A stretch of DNA of 61,811 nt, from NCBI GenBank assembly GCA_963558565.1, contig CAUWGX010000010.1, positions 1 through 61,811 on the forward strand. The letters are read 5' to 3'. Source of the DNA: Atopostipes sp963558565 (GTDB lineage: Bacteria; Bacillota; Bacilli; Lactobacillales; Carnobacteriaceae_A). Made by a program: the position numbers and the translations under genes. Shown in pieces: positions 49,607 to 57,846 of the stretch. Position 1 is the first letter of the stretch; each line of letters starts with the position of its first letter. The notes beneath the pieces are model-generated. The model did not search any database and was not told where the DNA came from. It saw only the letters and a list, made by a program, of their open reading frames with translations.

Positions 49607-50356
49607 TCACTCCTCCTCTTTGCTTCTTGATATTCCCCTTAATTCTTCCTCTTGTTCTTCCGTTAAGTAAGCTCCTTTTATTCTTAACTTCTTCAAGTCT
49701 TCAACTTTTAACTTGATAGGTGTTAGATGATATTTCTCCATAAAGGCCGTCCACCCTTTGTCATGTTGTTCCCTGTGTAGTGGATAGGACAACATCATGA
49801 AGCGATGTTTTGAATGATCTACCTTTGTTCTATCTCGCCCCATTCCAACGGCTTCAAAATGGGCCAGCTGTGCGTTTTTTTGACCTGTTATCCAACATAT
49901 CCGATTCATTGTTAAGGCATAGTATAATTTGCTGTCGTCTTCTGCTAGGTAGAATTTTTGCTCATGAAACGGTATTCCGCTCTCAATAAAATATTCCAAA
50001 ATGAACTGAATCAATTTTCTTGCAGTTTCCATTTTCATCTGCCCACGAGCAATACTTGGGAATTCAGGTAGTCCTTCTGCTTCCATAAACTTAATTCTGA
50101 AAAGATCGCCCGATGTTCTTGCCGGATAACCTGTATAAGATTCATAATCTCCCATAAGCGCCCAGAAATAGTTTCTTTGTTCGTCGGATATACCACGCCT
50201 ATCGTATATGTCCAGATAGGCATAGTATTTACCGTTTATTTTGAGTTTCTCGGCTTGTTCTTCATCTATTCGATCAATGAGCTCAAGAGTGACTAAATCT
50301 CCTCTACGAGCTATTATTTCGCCTCGTATTCCGTCTACTTTCTTTTCTTTTTCCAT
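49607..50356 (-). CDS. Putative HNHc nuclease
   Basis: A 249-residue protein of the phage 'putative HNHc nuclease' type: RRGISDEQRNYFWALMGDYE in the first half and HFEAVGMGRDRTKVDHSKHR, then LSYPLHREQHDKGW, supplying the histidines of the active site. It lies beside SSB and RusA, so it probably acts in recombination or DNA processing. Confidence 0.82.
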   Translation of the reverse strand: MEKEKKVDGIRGEIIARRGDLVTLELIDRIDEEQAEKLKINGKYYAYLDIYDRRGISDEQRNYFWALMGDYESYTGYPARTSGDLFRIKFMEAEGLPEFPSIARGQMKMETARKLIQFILEYFIESGIPFHEQKFYLAEDDSKLYYALTMNRICWITGQKNAQLAHFEAVGMGRDRTKVDHSKHRFMMLSYPLHREQHDKGWTAFMEKYHLTPIKLKVEDLKKLRIKGAYLTEEQEEELRGISRSKEEE

Positions 50357-50368
50357 TCAATCACTCCA

Positions 50369-50830
50369 TCAGAATGGGAGATCATCATTAGAGATGTCCG
50401 TCACATCGTCACTGCTAGCAAACGGATCCTCATCAAAACCTGCATTCGTAAACGGATTATCGTTGCTTTGTTGGTTGTTCCGTTGTGGCTGGTTGTTTTG
50501 CGGATTGTAATTATTTTGTTGCTGATTCTGGTTGCCTGTATCTACAAAAGTAATCATCCGTGCAATGACTTCTGTTGATGTTATTTCCACGCCGTCTTTG
50601 TTTGTATATTTATTTGTTGTAAGTGATCCTGAAATGCCAATCTTTGATCCTTTGCCGCAGTACCGATTGATAAGCTCTGCTGTCTTTTCCCAAGCTGTAA
50701 TCCGAAACCAATTTACTTTGTCTCGTCCTTCATTCACTGCGATATTAAAATTTAATACTGATTTCCCACTGTTCGTCTGTCTTAGTTCTAAATCATGGCC
50801 AATATTTCCAATTAAATTCACTGAATTCAT
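50369..50830 (-). CDS. ssb: Single-stranded DNA-binding protein
   Basis: A 153-residue SSB: an OB fold (residues 1-105, NSVNLIGNIGHDLELRQTNS, VNWFRITAWEKTAE), a Gln/Asn-rich linker and the acidic tip DISNDDLPF that recruits partner proteins. Protects single strands in phage replication and recombination. Confidence 0.95.
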   Translation of the reverse strand: MNSVNLIGNIGHDLELRQTNSGKSVLNFNIAVNEGRDKVNWFRITAWEKTAELINRYCGKGSKIGISGSLTTNKYTNKDGVEITSTEVIARMITFVDTGNQNQQQNNYNPQNNQPQRNNQQSNDNPFTNAGFDEDPFASSDDVTDISNDDLPF

Positions 50831-51039
50831 TTAAGTCGTCCTTTCCTTTGTTGATCGAGCGCCAATAGAAATACGTTGTCGGCGCTCATGTTTAAATCTT
50901 CTGCGACTTGATTAACGATGACGATTGTTTTTTTCGTATGCTTGCTATACTCTTTCCAGTACATTCGAAACTTTGCAATCTCAACATCTGTATAATCAAA
51001 TCTCAATTCTTCGTCATCTAATATAATTATCTGTTCCAT
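50827..51039 (-). CDS. Unknown 70-residue phage protein
   Basis: Overlaps ssb by four bases. The sequence (TDVEIAKFRMYWKEYSKHTK, then VVNQVAEDLNMSADNVFLLA) suggests a small helical DNA-binding protein, but I cannot name a family. Confidence 0.55.
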   Translation of the reverse strand: MEQIIILDDEELRFDYTDVEIAKFRMYWKEYSKHTKKTIVIVNQVAEDLNMSADNVFLLALDQQRKGRLK

Positions 51040-51050
51040 TCTGTCACTTC

Positions 51051-51614
51051 CTAAATCGCACTTATTTCTACACGTTCATATTCTTGTAAGTATCTAACTT
51101 TAAATCTTTCGCTCTCTCCGTCACCAAATGTTATTATTTTACTAAAATAACTTTCAGTAAATCCAAAATGCCTTGAAGCGGTAGCGCCATTTTTGAATAT
51201 AATCTCTATACCTTTCTCTTTGTCATAAACACATATCTGTTTGCCTTTAGTCTTTGGAGAGACTGTGTATGCCCTTGTCATATCCAACAAACCTTTCTTC
51301 TGGGCATGTTCCATGTTTTCTGAACGAGTTACCCATTCCAGATTAGTAAAATGATTATTCATCTTATTTCCATCAATATGATTAACTTCTTCTTTTCCCT
51401 CGTTGTTTTCTACAAACGCTTTAGCTACCAGACGATGTACCGAATATCTTTTCCTTTCCCCAGCGTTATATAAAAACAAACCTAGGTATCCCCATGTATT
51501 AGGTGAACTTTTAACTTCTCTTCCTCTATTGATATTCTTGACTTTACCCCAATTAGACACTTCGTAATTAGGGTATTTTTTAATGCTTTTCCAAATTTCT
51601 TTATTCTCAACCAT
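51051..51614 (-). CDS. HNH homing-type endonuclease (NUMOD4 plus HNH)
   Basis: A 187-residue protein with the NUMOD4 pattern (IWKSIKKYPNYEVSNWGKVK) and an HNH centre (VNHIDGNKMNNHFTNLEWVT), then a C-terminal NUMOD-like DNA-binding part (GATASRHFGFTESYFSKI). Free-standing enzymes of this type are selfish mobile genes. I chose ATG 51614, preceded by AAGGGGTGAG. It follows rusA within the lytic operon and may have entered recently. Confidence 0.85.
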   Translation of the reverse strand: MVENKEIWKSIKKYPNYEVSNWGKVKNINRGREVKSSPNTWGYLGLFLYNAGERKRYSVHRLVAKAFVENNEGKEEVNHIDGNKMNNHFTNLEWVTRSENMEHAQKKGLLDMTRAYTVSPKTKGKQICVYDKEKGIEIIFKNGATASRHFGFTESYFSKIITFGDGESERFKVRYLQEYERVEISAI

Positions 51615-51619
51615 GGATC

Positions 51620-51991
51620 TCACCCCTTCTCGTAAATTTCCACCCTCGGATTTTCTTTGTCGACAAAGAAAGCATCTGTCCACTCTGTTGTAAATTTCCA
51701 ATTATCATTTTTGATTAACCCGGCACTTTGCATTCCGTCAAAAATGTATTTTCTAGAAAATGCTCGGTTGTCCGGGTCAACCCGCCTATTTTCACAGTAC
51801 CAGTCAAATTTCATATTGACTGGTAACTCGCCAAGTTCAAATCCTTTATTCATGGCCTGTCGGACGTATGTAGCACATAAATTTGTTGCATTCTTCTTCA
51901 TCGTTGCGCCACCAAAGCGATTAGAGCGGTTTGCATTATCATGTTCATTTAACGTCGGTATGCCTTTAAGAGGTATTACAATCTTGTTCAC
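51620..51991 (-). CDS. rusA: Holliday junction resolvase RusA
   Basis: A 123-residue RusA-type endonuclease with the conserved acidic run RRVDPDNRAFSRKYIFDGM and GLIKND, then EIYEKG at the end. It cuts four-way junctions made during phage recombination and replication before packaging. Confidence 0.9.
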   Translation of the reverse strand: MNKIVIPLKGIPTLNEHDNANRSNRFGGATMKKNATNLCATYVRQAMNKGFELGELPVNMKFDWYCENRRVDPDNRAFSRKYIFDGMQSAGLIKNDNWKFTTEWTDAFFVDKENPRVEIYEKG

Positions 51992-52203
51992 TCAACCGCC
52001 TCAACATTTCTATACTCATTCATTCCTGTTTCTTCGTTAAACACGGCTTTTCCTACCGCTGTGCCGCCCCAAATCTTTGCGCGACTGATTGCCTGTTTCT
52101 TTGTATTACAAGCGTGTACCCAAGATTCTCCGTTGAATATACGCCAGCTTCCATCAAAGTCTTTTTCATAATCATCAATTGTTAAGTGTTCTTCTACTCG
52201 CAT
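51988..52203 (-). CDS. Unknown 71-residue phage protein
   Basis: Overlaps rusA by four bases. The sequence EHLTIDDYEKDFDGSWRIFN is a small beta-rich protein with no family I recognise. Confidence 0.6.
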   Translation of the reverse strand: MRVEEHLTIDDYEKDFDGSWRIFNGESWVHACNTKKQAISRAKIWGGTAVGKAVFNEETGMNEYRNVEAVE

Positions 52204-52213
52204 TCACTCACTC

Positions 52214-53038
52214 CTAAAATTCTAATTTTGCTCGCTTATCTGTTGTTTGATTAAACGTCAATAACCCCCGTTCTTTGCTGATACCTCGGTACAAGCGACT
52301 GATTAATCTAGCGTCATACATTTTGCTGATTTCTATACTGTTTAAATTTGTTGTGGTTATCGTTGCTTTGTCTTGTCGTCCATCTAGTACAGCAACTAAG
52401 GTACGATTAATAAAATCACTGGCAGTTTTGTTTGTTTTGATTGCTCCACTCTCGGCACCTAAGTCATCTAACACTAATACTTCAGGCTTTTGCAATATTG
52501 AAATTGTTCTGTCTTGTGTGAAATGTGATTCAGGATTGTTGAAACTATCTTGAATCTTTCGAATAAGCTCCCCAGTCGATATAAACAAACACTTTTTAGG
52601 CTCTTCGCTGAATTCATTTATTGCTCGAAGCATTGCCATAGCCAAATGGCTTTTCCCAGCTCCTGCATTACCACTCATTAACACGTTATAGTATTTTCCG
52701 TTTCTAAAATCATTGGCCATTATCAACGCTTGTTCTTTATTTCGCTTCTCTTCTTCTGACTGATCTTCAAAGTTTTGAAAAGTAGCGCCTTTAATTGATT
52801 TATCCGATAAAATCGAACGTTCATTTAACCATCGTCGGCTTTTATCTTCTTCTGATTTCAAAGCTTTCAGGATAAGCTCTTGTTCCTCTTGTGCTATTCG
52901 TTCTTTTGTACAAACTAAGCAAAATGGCTTTGAATCTGGATGTTTTACAAGTGGTACCTCGTGTTTATTACAGTTATCAAATGTTGTTTCTAAATCGTTT
53001 AATTCGTCAAACTCCATGCTAGAACTCAAGTCCTCCAT
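52214..53038 (-). CDS. DnaC-like helicase loader
   Basis: A 274-residue AAA+ ATPase with Cys pair FCLVCTKERIAQEE near residue 38, Walker A SGNAGAGKSHLAMAM near residue 125 and Walker B EVLVLDDLGAESG. It loads replicative helicase at the phage origin. I chose ATG 53038, preceded by GGAGGG. It overlaps the replisome organizer gene by 20 bases. Confidence 0.9.
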   Translation of the reverse strand: MEDLSSSMEFDELNDLETTFDNCNKHEVPLVKHPDSKPFCLVCTKERIAQEEQELILKALKSEEDKSRRWLNERSILSDKSIKGATFQNFEDQSEEEKRNKEQALIMANDFRNGKYYNVLMSGNAGAGKSHLAMAMLRAINEFSEEPKKCLFISTGELIRKIQDSFNNPESHFTQDRTISILQKPEVLVLDDLGAESGAIKTNKTASDFINRTLVAVLDGRQDKATITTTNLNSIEISKMYDARLISRLYRGISKERGLLTFNQTTDKRAKLEF

Positions 53039-53831
53039 AGCTATTCCCTCCATTACTATTGTTTGATGTAGGTTGATTTAAATACCCTTCAAATTTTGTT
53101 CCGAATAATGTTTCGGGTCTTAAATATTGAGACATATCTGTTCCTTTCCATTCAGCAACTTTTATATCAATTACTTGCTCAAAGTCTTTAGGTTTAAAAC
53201 CCTCATTCCATCTAGCTTTAATTAATCGTTTTGTTTTATCAGTAGTGTGTCTAAAACTTCTATCTGCTTTTTTGTTTAAATGATCAATAATTTCTTTGTA
53301 AGGAATTTGCGGTTCCGCTTTAGCGGGACTATGCTTTTCATCTATATCTTTATCTAACTCTTTATCTAACTCTAACTCTATCTCTGTGTTACTTTTTGTT
53401 ACACCGGCGTTACTTTGTAACTTTTTTTGTTCAACTTGTTGCTCCAGAGCCTTTTCTTTAGCTCTATGTTTTCTTACGCGTCGAGCAACTTCTGTCTCGC
53501 TACCAATCATTTCATTAATTTGCTTCATGTATATTTCGCCGGTTTCTAATCTTTCGATTAAACCAATTTGTTCAAAGGCTGTCATTGCTGTATTCACTGT
53601 GTCTATATTGGTATTTGTTAGTTTCGATAACGCCTTTGTATCATATGGTATTAAGGTTTCACCCACATACCTGATCAAATGTCCGTCATCTTTCAATGAT
53701 CGAAGCGCTAATTTAAGGTAAAATATAACGTAATCTTTCCCGTTTTCTTGTTCTTCTAACCACGTAATTGTGTCATCTTCAAAAAAGTTCTCATTTAGCT
53801 TCAACCAGTAATATCGTTTGTTCTCACTCAT
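53019..53831 (-). CDS. Phage replisome organizer
   Basis: A 270-residue origin-binding protein with the Phage_rep_org_N winged-helix domain (RYYWLKLNENFFEDDTITWL, then KALSKLTNTNIDTVNTAMTA). It closely matches the replication gene of the integrative element (18330) over ~130 residues, while the C-terminal halves differ. I chose ATG 53831. Confidence 0.9.
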   Translation of the reverse strand: MSENKRYYWLKLNENFFEDDTITWLEEQENGKDYVIFYLKLALRSLKDDGHLIRYVGETLIPYDTKALSKLTNTNIDTVNTAMTAFEQIGLIERLETGEIYMKQINEMIGSETEVARRVRKHRAKEKALEQQVEQKKLQSNAGVTKSNTEIELELDKELDKDIDEKHSPAKAEPQIPYKEIIDHLNKKADRSFRHTTDKTKRLIKARWNEGFKPKDFEQVIDIKVAEWKGTDMSQYLRPETLFGTKFEGYLNQPTSNNSNGGNSYGGLEF

Positions 53832-54340
53832 TTTTCTAACCACTCTTCTAACGTTTTATCTTTTTTAGACCTATTGCAACTTCTGCAAGCGCAAACCAGA
53901 TTGTTTAAAACATCAAGTCCGCCTTTCGCTCGAGGTATAACATGATCTGCTTCAAAAGGTCCTTTTTCATCGCCACAATAAACACATTTAAAGTTGTCTC
54001 TTTCCAATACAAGCCTTCTTAAATCTTTCATTTTATTAGGGTTTACCACACACTCTCTATCGAACGTGGCATAGTTTTCAAAATTGTTTACAGTGATAAT
54101 TCCATAACCTTCTTTTACCATTTTTAAATCGAAGAAAACCTCGCTAGGAATATCTTCTTCCCCTTCTATTAAGTAAGAATAAGTACCCTCGCTAACTAAT
54201 TTTCTTTGTCGACCGACTTTCATAAGAATGTCAATCCACTCAATTAACAAACTATTCGCATTTGGCAAAGCTTTAATTAATTTAATATTTTCATCGTCAA
54301 ACATATTCACAGATAGTTTTATCCACTTAATGTCTGCCAT
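53828..54340 (-). CDS. Fusion of a replisome-organizer-like N-terminus to an HNH nuclease
   Basis: A 170-residue protein. The first ~95 residues (ADIKWIKLSVNMFDDENIKL, then LPNANSLLIEWIDILMKVGR) look like the opening of phage replisome organizers; the rest is a compact HNH nuclease (RDNFKCVYCGDEKGPFEADH, then LNNLVCACRSCNRSKKD) with two Cys pairs. It overlaps the genuine organizer gene by four bases. Either an HNH cassette captured an organizer fragment or the pair is a naturally fused origin-targeted nuclease. Confidence 0.75.
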   Translation of the reverse strand: MADIKWIKLSVNMFDDENIKLIKALPNANSLLIEWIDILMKVGRQRKLVSEGTYSYLIEGEEDIPSEVFFDLKMVKEGYGIITVNNFENYATFDRECVVNPNKMKDLRRLVLERDNFKCVYCGDEKGPFEADHVIPRAKGGLDVLNNLVCACRSCNRSKKDKTLEEWLEK

Positions 54341-54356
54341 GGCTTAACTTCCTTTC

Positions 54357-55286
54357 CTAATCAATCAACTGAACTGGATTGATAAATCCATCTAATGTTT
54401 TAAATTCTCTACAAAACTCACACTTACCACACATCGTCGGTGCTTCAATACCGTTTTTAACATCATCTACACGTTTGATATTCTGCTCCACTAGCTGCAA
54501 TTCGATGTTTTTGTCATAATCTTCGACCTCAATTGCTTCGATGTTCGGTGGATTCTCTTTTGATACTGCATAGATATAACCTTTAAATGGTTTGCCATAT
54601 TTCTTCTCGAGTAACTTTTCATAAATTCCAATTTGAATGACATATCCAAAGGCCTCTACAAACGAAACATATCGGTTTCTATCTTTATTCCAGTAACGAA
54701 CATCAAAGCCACGAGATGTCTTTAAATCGACAAAATATCCCTTCTCGACGTTTAATAAGTCAATCTTACCTTTCCATTCAACGCCATATAATTCGCCTGT
54801 AATCGGCGCTTCTTTCTCTCCTTGCCATAAGAAGTTAAAGAAGGGTTCGTCTTTAATTTTATTGATCATTCGTTCGGCGACATCGAAATCTTTATATCGT
54901 TTACCATGCACGAAAGGTTTGTCGCCCTTATAAGCGTCGTACAAGCCAATTAATTCATCTTTCTTAGCGCTTTTTTTGTATTCGACACCTAAACTATCGA
55001 GTGTGTCTTTGTACTGCGCTACAGTTGCATCAGCGTACAATGCATGCTTGTTCTCTTCCTTGAATCGTTCGTGAGCTTCCTTACTTTCGAAATAACTGTG
55101 TACATAGTTCCCGACTAATAATGCTTTAGGGTCTGAAGTCGGTTGCCAATCTTCTTTAAGTTCAGCTAGAGCGCGGGCTTCGCACTCTAGGAACTTTTTA
55201 TACCAGCTAACACTCCAAAACTGCCAGTTAGCCTCGTTTCCGTAATAAACTCCATCATTTGTCAAGTCTAATTCTTTTGTTTCCAT
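54357..55286 (-). CDS. PD-(D/E)XK nuclease, exonuclease partner of RecT
   Basis: A 309-residue RecE/RecB-like nuclease. The active-site run is YGVEWKGKIDLLNVEKGYFV followed by DLKTSRGFD, and four C-terminal cysteines (MCGKCEFCREF plus an earlier one) may hold an Fe-S cluster or zinc. Near residue 103 LGVEYKKSAKKDELIGLYDA is a LEM/SAP-like motif that is also found in RecT. It probably chews DNA ends for RecT. Confidence 0.82.
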   Translation of the reverse strand: METKELDLTNDGVYYGNEANWQFWSVSWYKKFLECEARALAELKEDWQPTSDPKALLVGNYVHSYFESKEAHERFKEENKHALYADATVAQYKDTLDSLGVEYKKSAKKDELIGLYDAYKGDKPFVHGKRYKDFDVAERMINKIKDEPFFNFLWQGEKEAPITGELYGVEWKGKIDLLNVEKGYFVDLKTSRGFDVRYWNKDRNRYVSFVEAFGYVIQIGIYEKLLEKKYGKPFKGYIYAVSKENPPNIEAIEVEDYDKNIELQLVEQNIKRVDDVKNGIEAPTMCGKCEFCREFKTLDGFINPVQLID

Positions 55287-55496
55287 TTAATCATCCTTTA
55301 ATTCATTGCCTAGTAGCTCATCGATAGATACATTAAAATACTTAGACAATTTCAGTAAGTTAGATCCGTTGATACTATGCTGGTTCTGCTCCCATCGACT
55401 AATTGAAGCTTGAGTTATATTAATAGCGTCTGCCAAATCTCTTTGAGACAAATTCTGTTCTTTTCTTAAATCTATTATCTTTTTCATTTTCGACAC
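55287..55496 (-). CDS. XRE-family regulator in the recombination module
   Basis: A 69-residue helix-turn-helix protein (NLSQRDLADAINITQASISR) placed between the RecT gene and its nuclease partner. It may tune recombination expression; no effector domain. Confidence 0.8.
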   Translation of the reverse strand: MSKMKKIIDLRKEQNLSQRDLADAINITQASISRWEQNQHSINGSNLLKLSKYFNVSIDELLGNELKDD

Positions 55497-55513
55497 CTTT
55501 CTTGGTTATCTTT

Positions 55514-56623
55514 TTAGAAGAGTTCGTCTTGGATTCCGCCACCATTTAAAGTCATTTCAGCAACTGCGATCAGTTCATCTCTTCTGGCATTCGATTTATA
55601 TTTAACATCTTTGTTATCTAATGATTGTTTGATCTGATCGACTGTGTAATTTGACCAATCAATTTGTTTTGGTTCATCATCTTTTTCTGTCTCGCTAGTT
55701 TCTTCTTGTTGATTTACTTCGCTTTCTGTCGTCGGAACCTCTTTATCATCAGAGATCACTTCTTCAAATTCAGCTTCAACTGGTTTTGGATCTCCGAAAG
55801 GTTGTTCTTCATCTTGTTCTTGCTTTTCTTTTTGCGCTTTTCTGAAAGCTGCTAATTCATCCCGTACTGAATCAGTTAGTTCTACTTCGATATTAGTATC
55901 TGCGCCTTTTGGTGGAACCTCTTCAATTTCAGGTTCTTTTTTCTGTGTTTTCTCTTTAAACTCGCTGAGTAAATCTTGTGTCTTTTTATCCTCTTCTACA
56001 TTAGTTGCTGCTTTCGGAGCATTTTCGCCCACATCAGGCTCATCCTCTGTGTACATTGCACCTAATTGGTCTGGGTAAGCTTCTCTAAGTGCGTTGACTA
56101 ACGCTGATTTTCGGATCATATTCGCCGGCATTTGATTCCATGTGGCTTGTAATGAACCATCATATTTGTATTTCGCAAATTCCTCGAAGTTGATAGAAAT
56201 ATAGGTGGGTTCTTCTCTGTCTGAGCGGAAAACCCTTGCCCAACCGCCTAACAACTCTTCATTTTTTGTTTTAATTGTTCCTTCGCGTTCAACGATTTCG
56301 CCATTTTTATCTAAGACAATAATTCCTGCTTTGTTTCCTTTATAGGTTGGTTGTCTTTCTGCACGTTTCATAAATGCTTCTTTTGAGGTAATCATTTGTG
56401 CTGGTTTATTTCCGAATTTCACTAAATAAGCTTCGTTTAAATAAGGATTCAACTCTGCATATTTACACAGCATCATAAAATTAATTGCTTCTTGTTCTGT
56501 GATAGCTCCATCGCCTTTAGTAATAAACTGAGTAACGATTGATGGTGATAATTTAATTTCTTGTCCACTTGCTTCGTAAGTGATTGCTTGTGATTTATTT
56601 GCTGTTAATTCATTGTTTGTCAT
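55514..56623 (-). CDS. recT: RecT/Bet-family single-strand annealing protein
   Basis: A 369-residue recombinase. Residues ~25-190 form the RecT/Bet annealing domain (QEAINFMMLCKYAELNPYLN, then MITSKEAFMKRAERQ and KSALVNALREAYPDQLGAMY). An acidic linker leads to a C-terminal LEM/SAP-like motif (SLDNKDVKYKSNARRDELIA). It anneals single strands made by its nuclease partner. Confidence 0.9.
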   Translation of the reverse strand: MTNNELTANKSQAITYEASGQEIKLSPSIVTQFITKGDGAITEQEAINFMMLCKYAELNPYLNEAYLVKFGNKPAQMITSKEAFMKRAERQPTYKGNKAGIIVLDKNGEIVEREGTIKTKNEELLGGWARVFRSDREEPTYISINFEEFAKYKYDGSLQATWNQMPANMIRKSALVNALREAYPDQLGAMYTEDEPDVGENAPKAATNVEEDKKTQDLLSEFKEKTQKKEPEIEEVPPKGADTNIEVELTDSVRDELAAFRKAQKEKQEQDEEQPFGDPKPVEAEFEEVISDDKEVPTTESEVNQQEETSETEKDDEPKQIDWSNYTVDQIKQSLDNKDVKYKSNARRDELIAVAEMTLNGGGIQDELF

Positions 56624-56674
56624 TTTGATTTATCTCCTTTTGTGTGTATAATAAAATTGAAATATATTTTCTAG

Positions 56675-56698
56675 CACCCTTTGCCGAGGGTGTTTTTT
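56675..56698 (+). terminator. Plus-strand terminator inside a leftward operon
   Basis: CACCCT and AGGGTG with a 6-base loop, followed on the plus strand by TTTTTT. All nearby genes run the other way, so it could end an antisense transcript. Confidence 0.55.
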
Positions 56699-56921
56699 AT
56701 TTCTTTGAGCCAATCTGCCAATCATTAATATATTGCTCTTGTTCTTCTAGTTGCTGTCTTAATTGCTCGTTCTCGATATTCTTTTCTTCCAACCGATCAT
56801 ATATTTCGAGTGGCCAATCATAGTGTTTAACCAACTCTGGTTGATCGTGTTCTGTATAAAATTCAACTAACGCTTCGTGCAGTTCGATCATTTTTACATC
56901 ACGCTCTAACTCCTCGTTCAT
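56697..56921 (-). CDS. Unknown 74-residue coiled-coil protein
   Basis: Helical, Glu/Gln-rich (EHDQPELVKHYDWPLEIYDR, then a coiled coil). Its start overlaps the DUF771 stop by one base. No family recognised. Confidence 0.6.
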   Translation of the reverse strand: MNEELERDVKMIELHEALVEFYTEHDQPELVKHYDWPLEIYDRLEEKNIENEQLRQQLEEQEQYINDWQIGSKK

Positions 56922-57226
56922 TATTTATCCACCCTTGCGAAGTTTTTTCTCAGCCAGTGCTTCATATGGAAAGTATTAAAACGCCACTTTTCCCCTTGGC
57001 TTTTTGGATAATCTACAAAATCCATCAGCTCGTCCTTGTACGGATAAAGTAATTTTTCTTTTAGTTGCTGAGGAGATTTAATTCCAGTTTGTTCACTCAA
57101 CCAACTCAATCCAGTTACCCATTCAGGTTCAATCCTTTGATACAATTCATCTAATTCAGCTTTTTCGATAATGACGTGCGATTCTGGCACCTCAATTGTT
57201 ATTTCTGTTTTTATCGTCTGTAACAT
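56921..57226 (-). CDS. DUF771-family phage protein
   Basis: A 101-residue protein with the DUF771 pattern (LDELYQRIEPEWVTGLSWLS, PQQLKEKLLYP and the Trp/His end). Also seen in the integrative element (19381) in a more divergent form. Function unknown, probably DNA binding. Confidence 0.75.
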   Translation of the reverse strand: MLQTIKTEITIEVPESHVIIEKAELDELYQRIEPEWVTGLSWLSEQTGIKSPQQLKEKLLYPYKDELMDFVDYPKSQGEKWRFNTFHMKHWLRKNFARVDK

Positions 57227-57240
57227 GGTATTCCCTCCTT

Positions 57241-57360
57241 TTACTCAAAGAATATGTCAATCCAACTTTCGCGTGTATGTTTTTTCTCGGCCGCTAAATA
57301 GCCGATTCCAAAAACAATGAATAATGTCGTGAGTAACATCAATAATTCTCTAATTGTCAT
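57241..57360 (-). CDS. Small 39-residue membrane protein
   Basis: ATG start; a membrane helix at residues ~6-25 (LLMLLTTLFIVFGIGYLAAE) then KKHTRESWIDIFFE. It lies between the DUF771 gene and the divergent plus-strand gene. Unrecognised. Confidence 0.5.
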   Translation of the reverse strand: MTIRELLMLLTTLFIVFGIGYLAAEKKHTRESWIDIFFE

Positions 57361-57400
57361 TTCAATCTCTCCTTATAATTTTTAGTATGATACAATAATG

Positions 57401-57419
57401 TTGTAACGCTATGTTACAA
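57401..57419. promoter_or_regulatory. Inverted repeat before the divergent plus-strand gene
   Basis: TTGTAAC, 5 bases and GTTACAA lie just downstream of the -10-like TACAAT (57391) and upstream of GGGAGGTG. It looks like an operator for the gene at 57445. Confidence 0.6.
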
Positions 57420-57444
57420 ATACTCCACAAGGGAGGTGTGATAT

Positions 57445-57633
57445 ATGAATAAATGTCCACACTGTGATAGCAGTTCGTTTTCTGAAATTGAACAACCTGC
57501 CGGATATAACAGGTCTTTATTGGTTGCATACAATTCAAACACCAATGAAGTCAATCCTACTTCGGGAATACCGGTTAAAGCTTACGGCTGTCGAAGTTGC
57601 AAAAGTGTTGTTTTGAAAAGCGATAAGTTTTAG
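57445..57633 (+). CDS. Divergent zinc-ribbon protein
   Basis: A 62-residue plus-strand gene within the leftward operon, with its own GGGAGGTG ribosome site and operator. CPHC near the start and CRSC near residue 50 form a zinc ribbon. Its opposite orientation suggests separate, perhaps lysogenic, expression. Function unknown. Confidence 0.7.
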   Translation: MNKCPHCDSSSFSEIEQPAGYNRSLLVAYNSNTNEVNPTSGIPVKAYGCRSCKSVVLKSDKF

Positions 57634-57845
57634 TCTTTGATAGTCGCATTGATTATTGATGCGTCTTTAATCAAATGTTTATTATTAGAGGTTCTAATTC
57701 CATTTGATCCACTCTCTACATTAGCACCAGATATTTTATTCTTTTTAGATGGAATAAAATTATCGTCTTTTATATTCGCTCTCATGGCTACCCCAATAGC
57801 TGTGAGGGCGATTGTTATTCCTGCTACCCTTAATAGGTTCTTCAT
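57630..57845 (-). CDS. Small exported or membrane protein
   Basis: A 71-residue protein starting at ATG 57845 with an N-terminal signal-like helix (LLRVAGITIALTAIGVAMRA) and a polar tail (NKISGANVESGSNGIRTSN). Its stop meets the end of the opposite-strand gene. Not recognised. Confidence 0.55.
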   Translation of the reverse strand: MKNLLRVAGITIALTAIGVAMRANIKDDNFIPSKKNKISGANVESGSNGIRTSNNKHLIKDASIINATIKD

Positions 57846-57846
57846 G

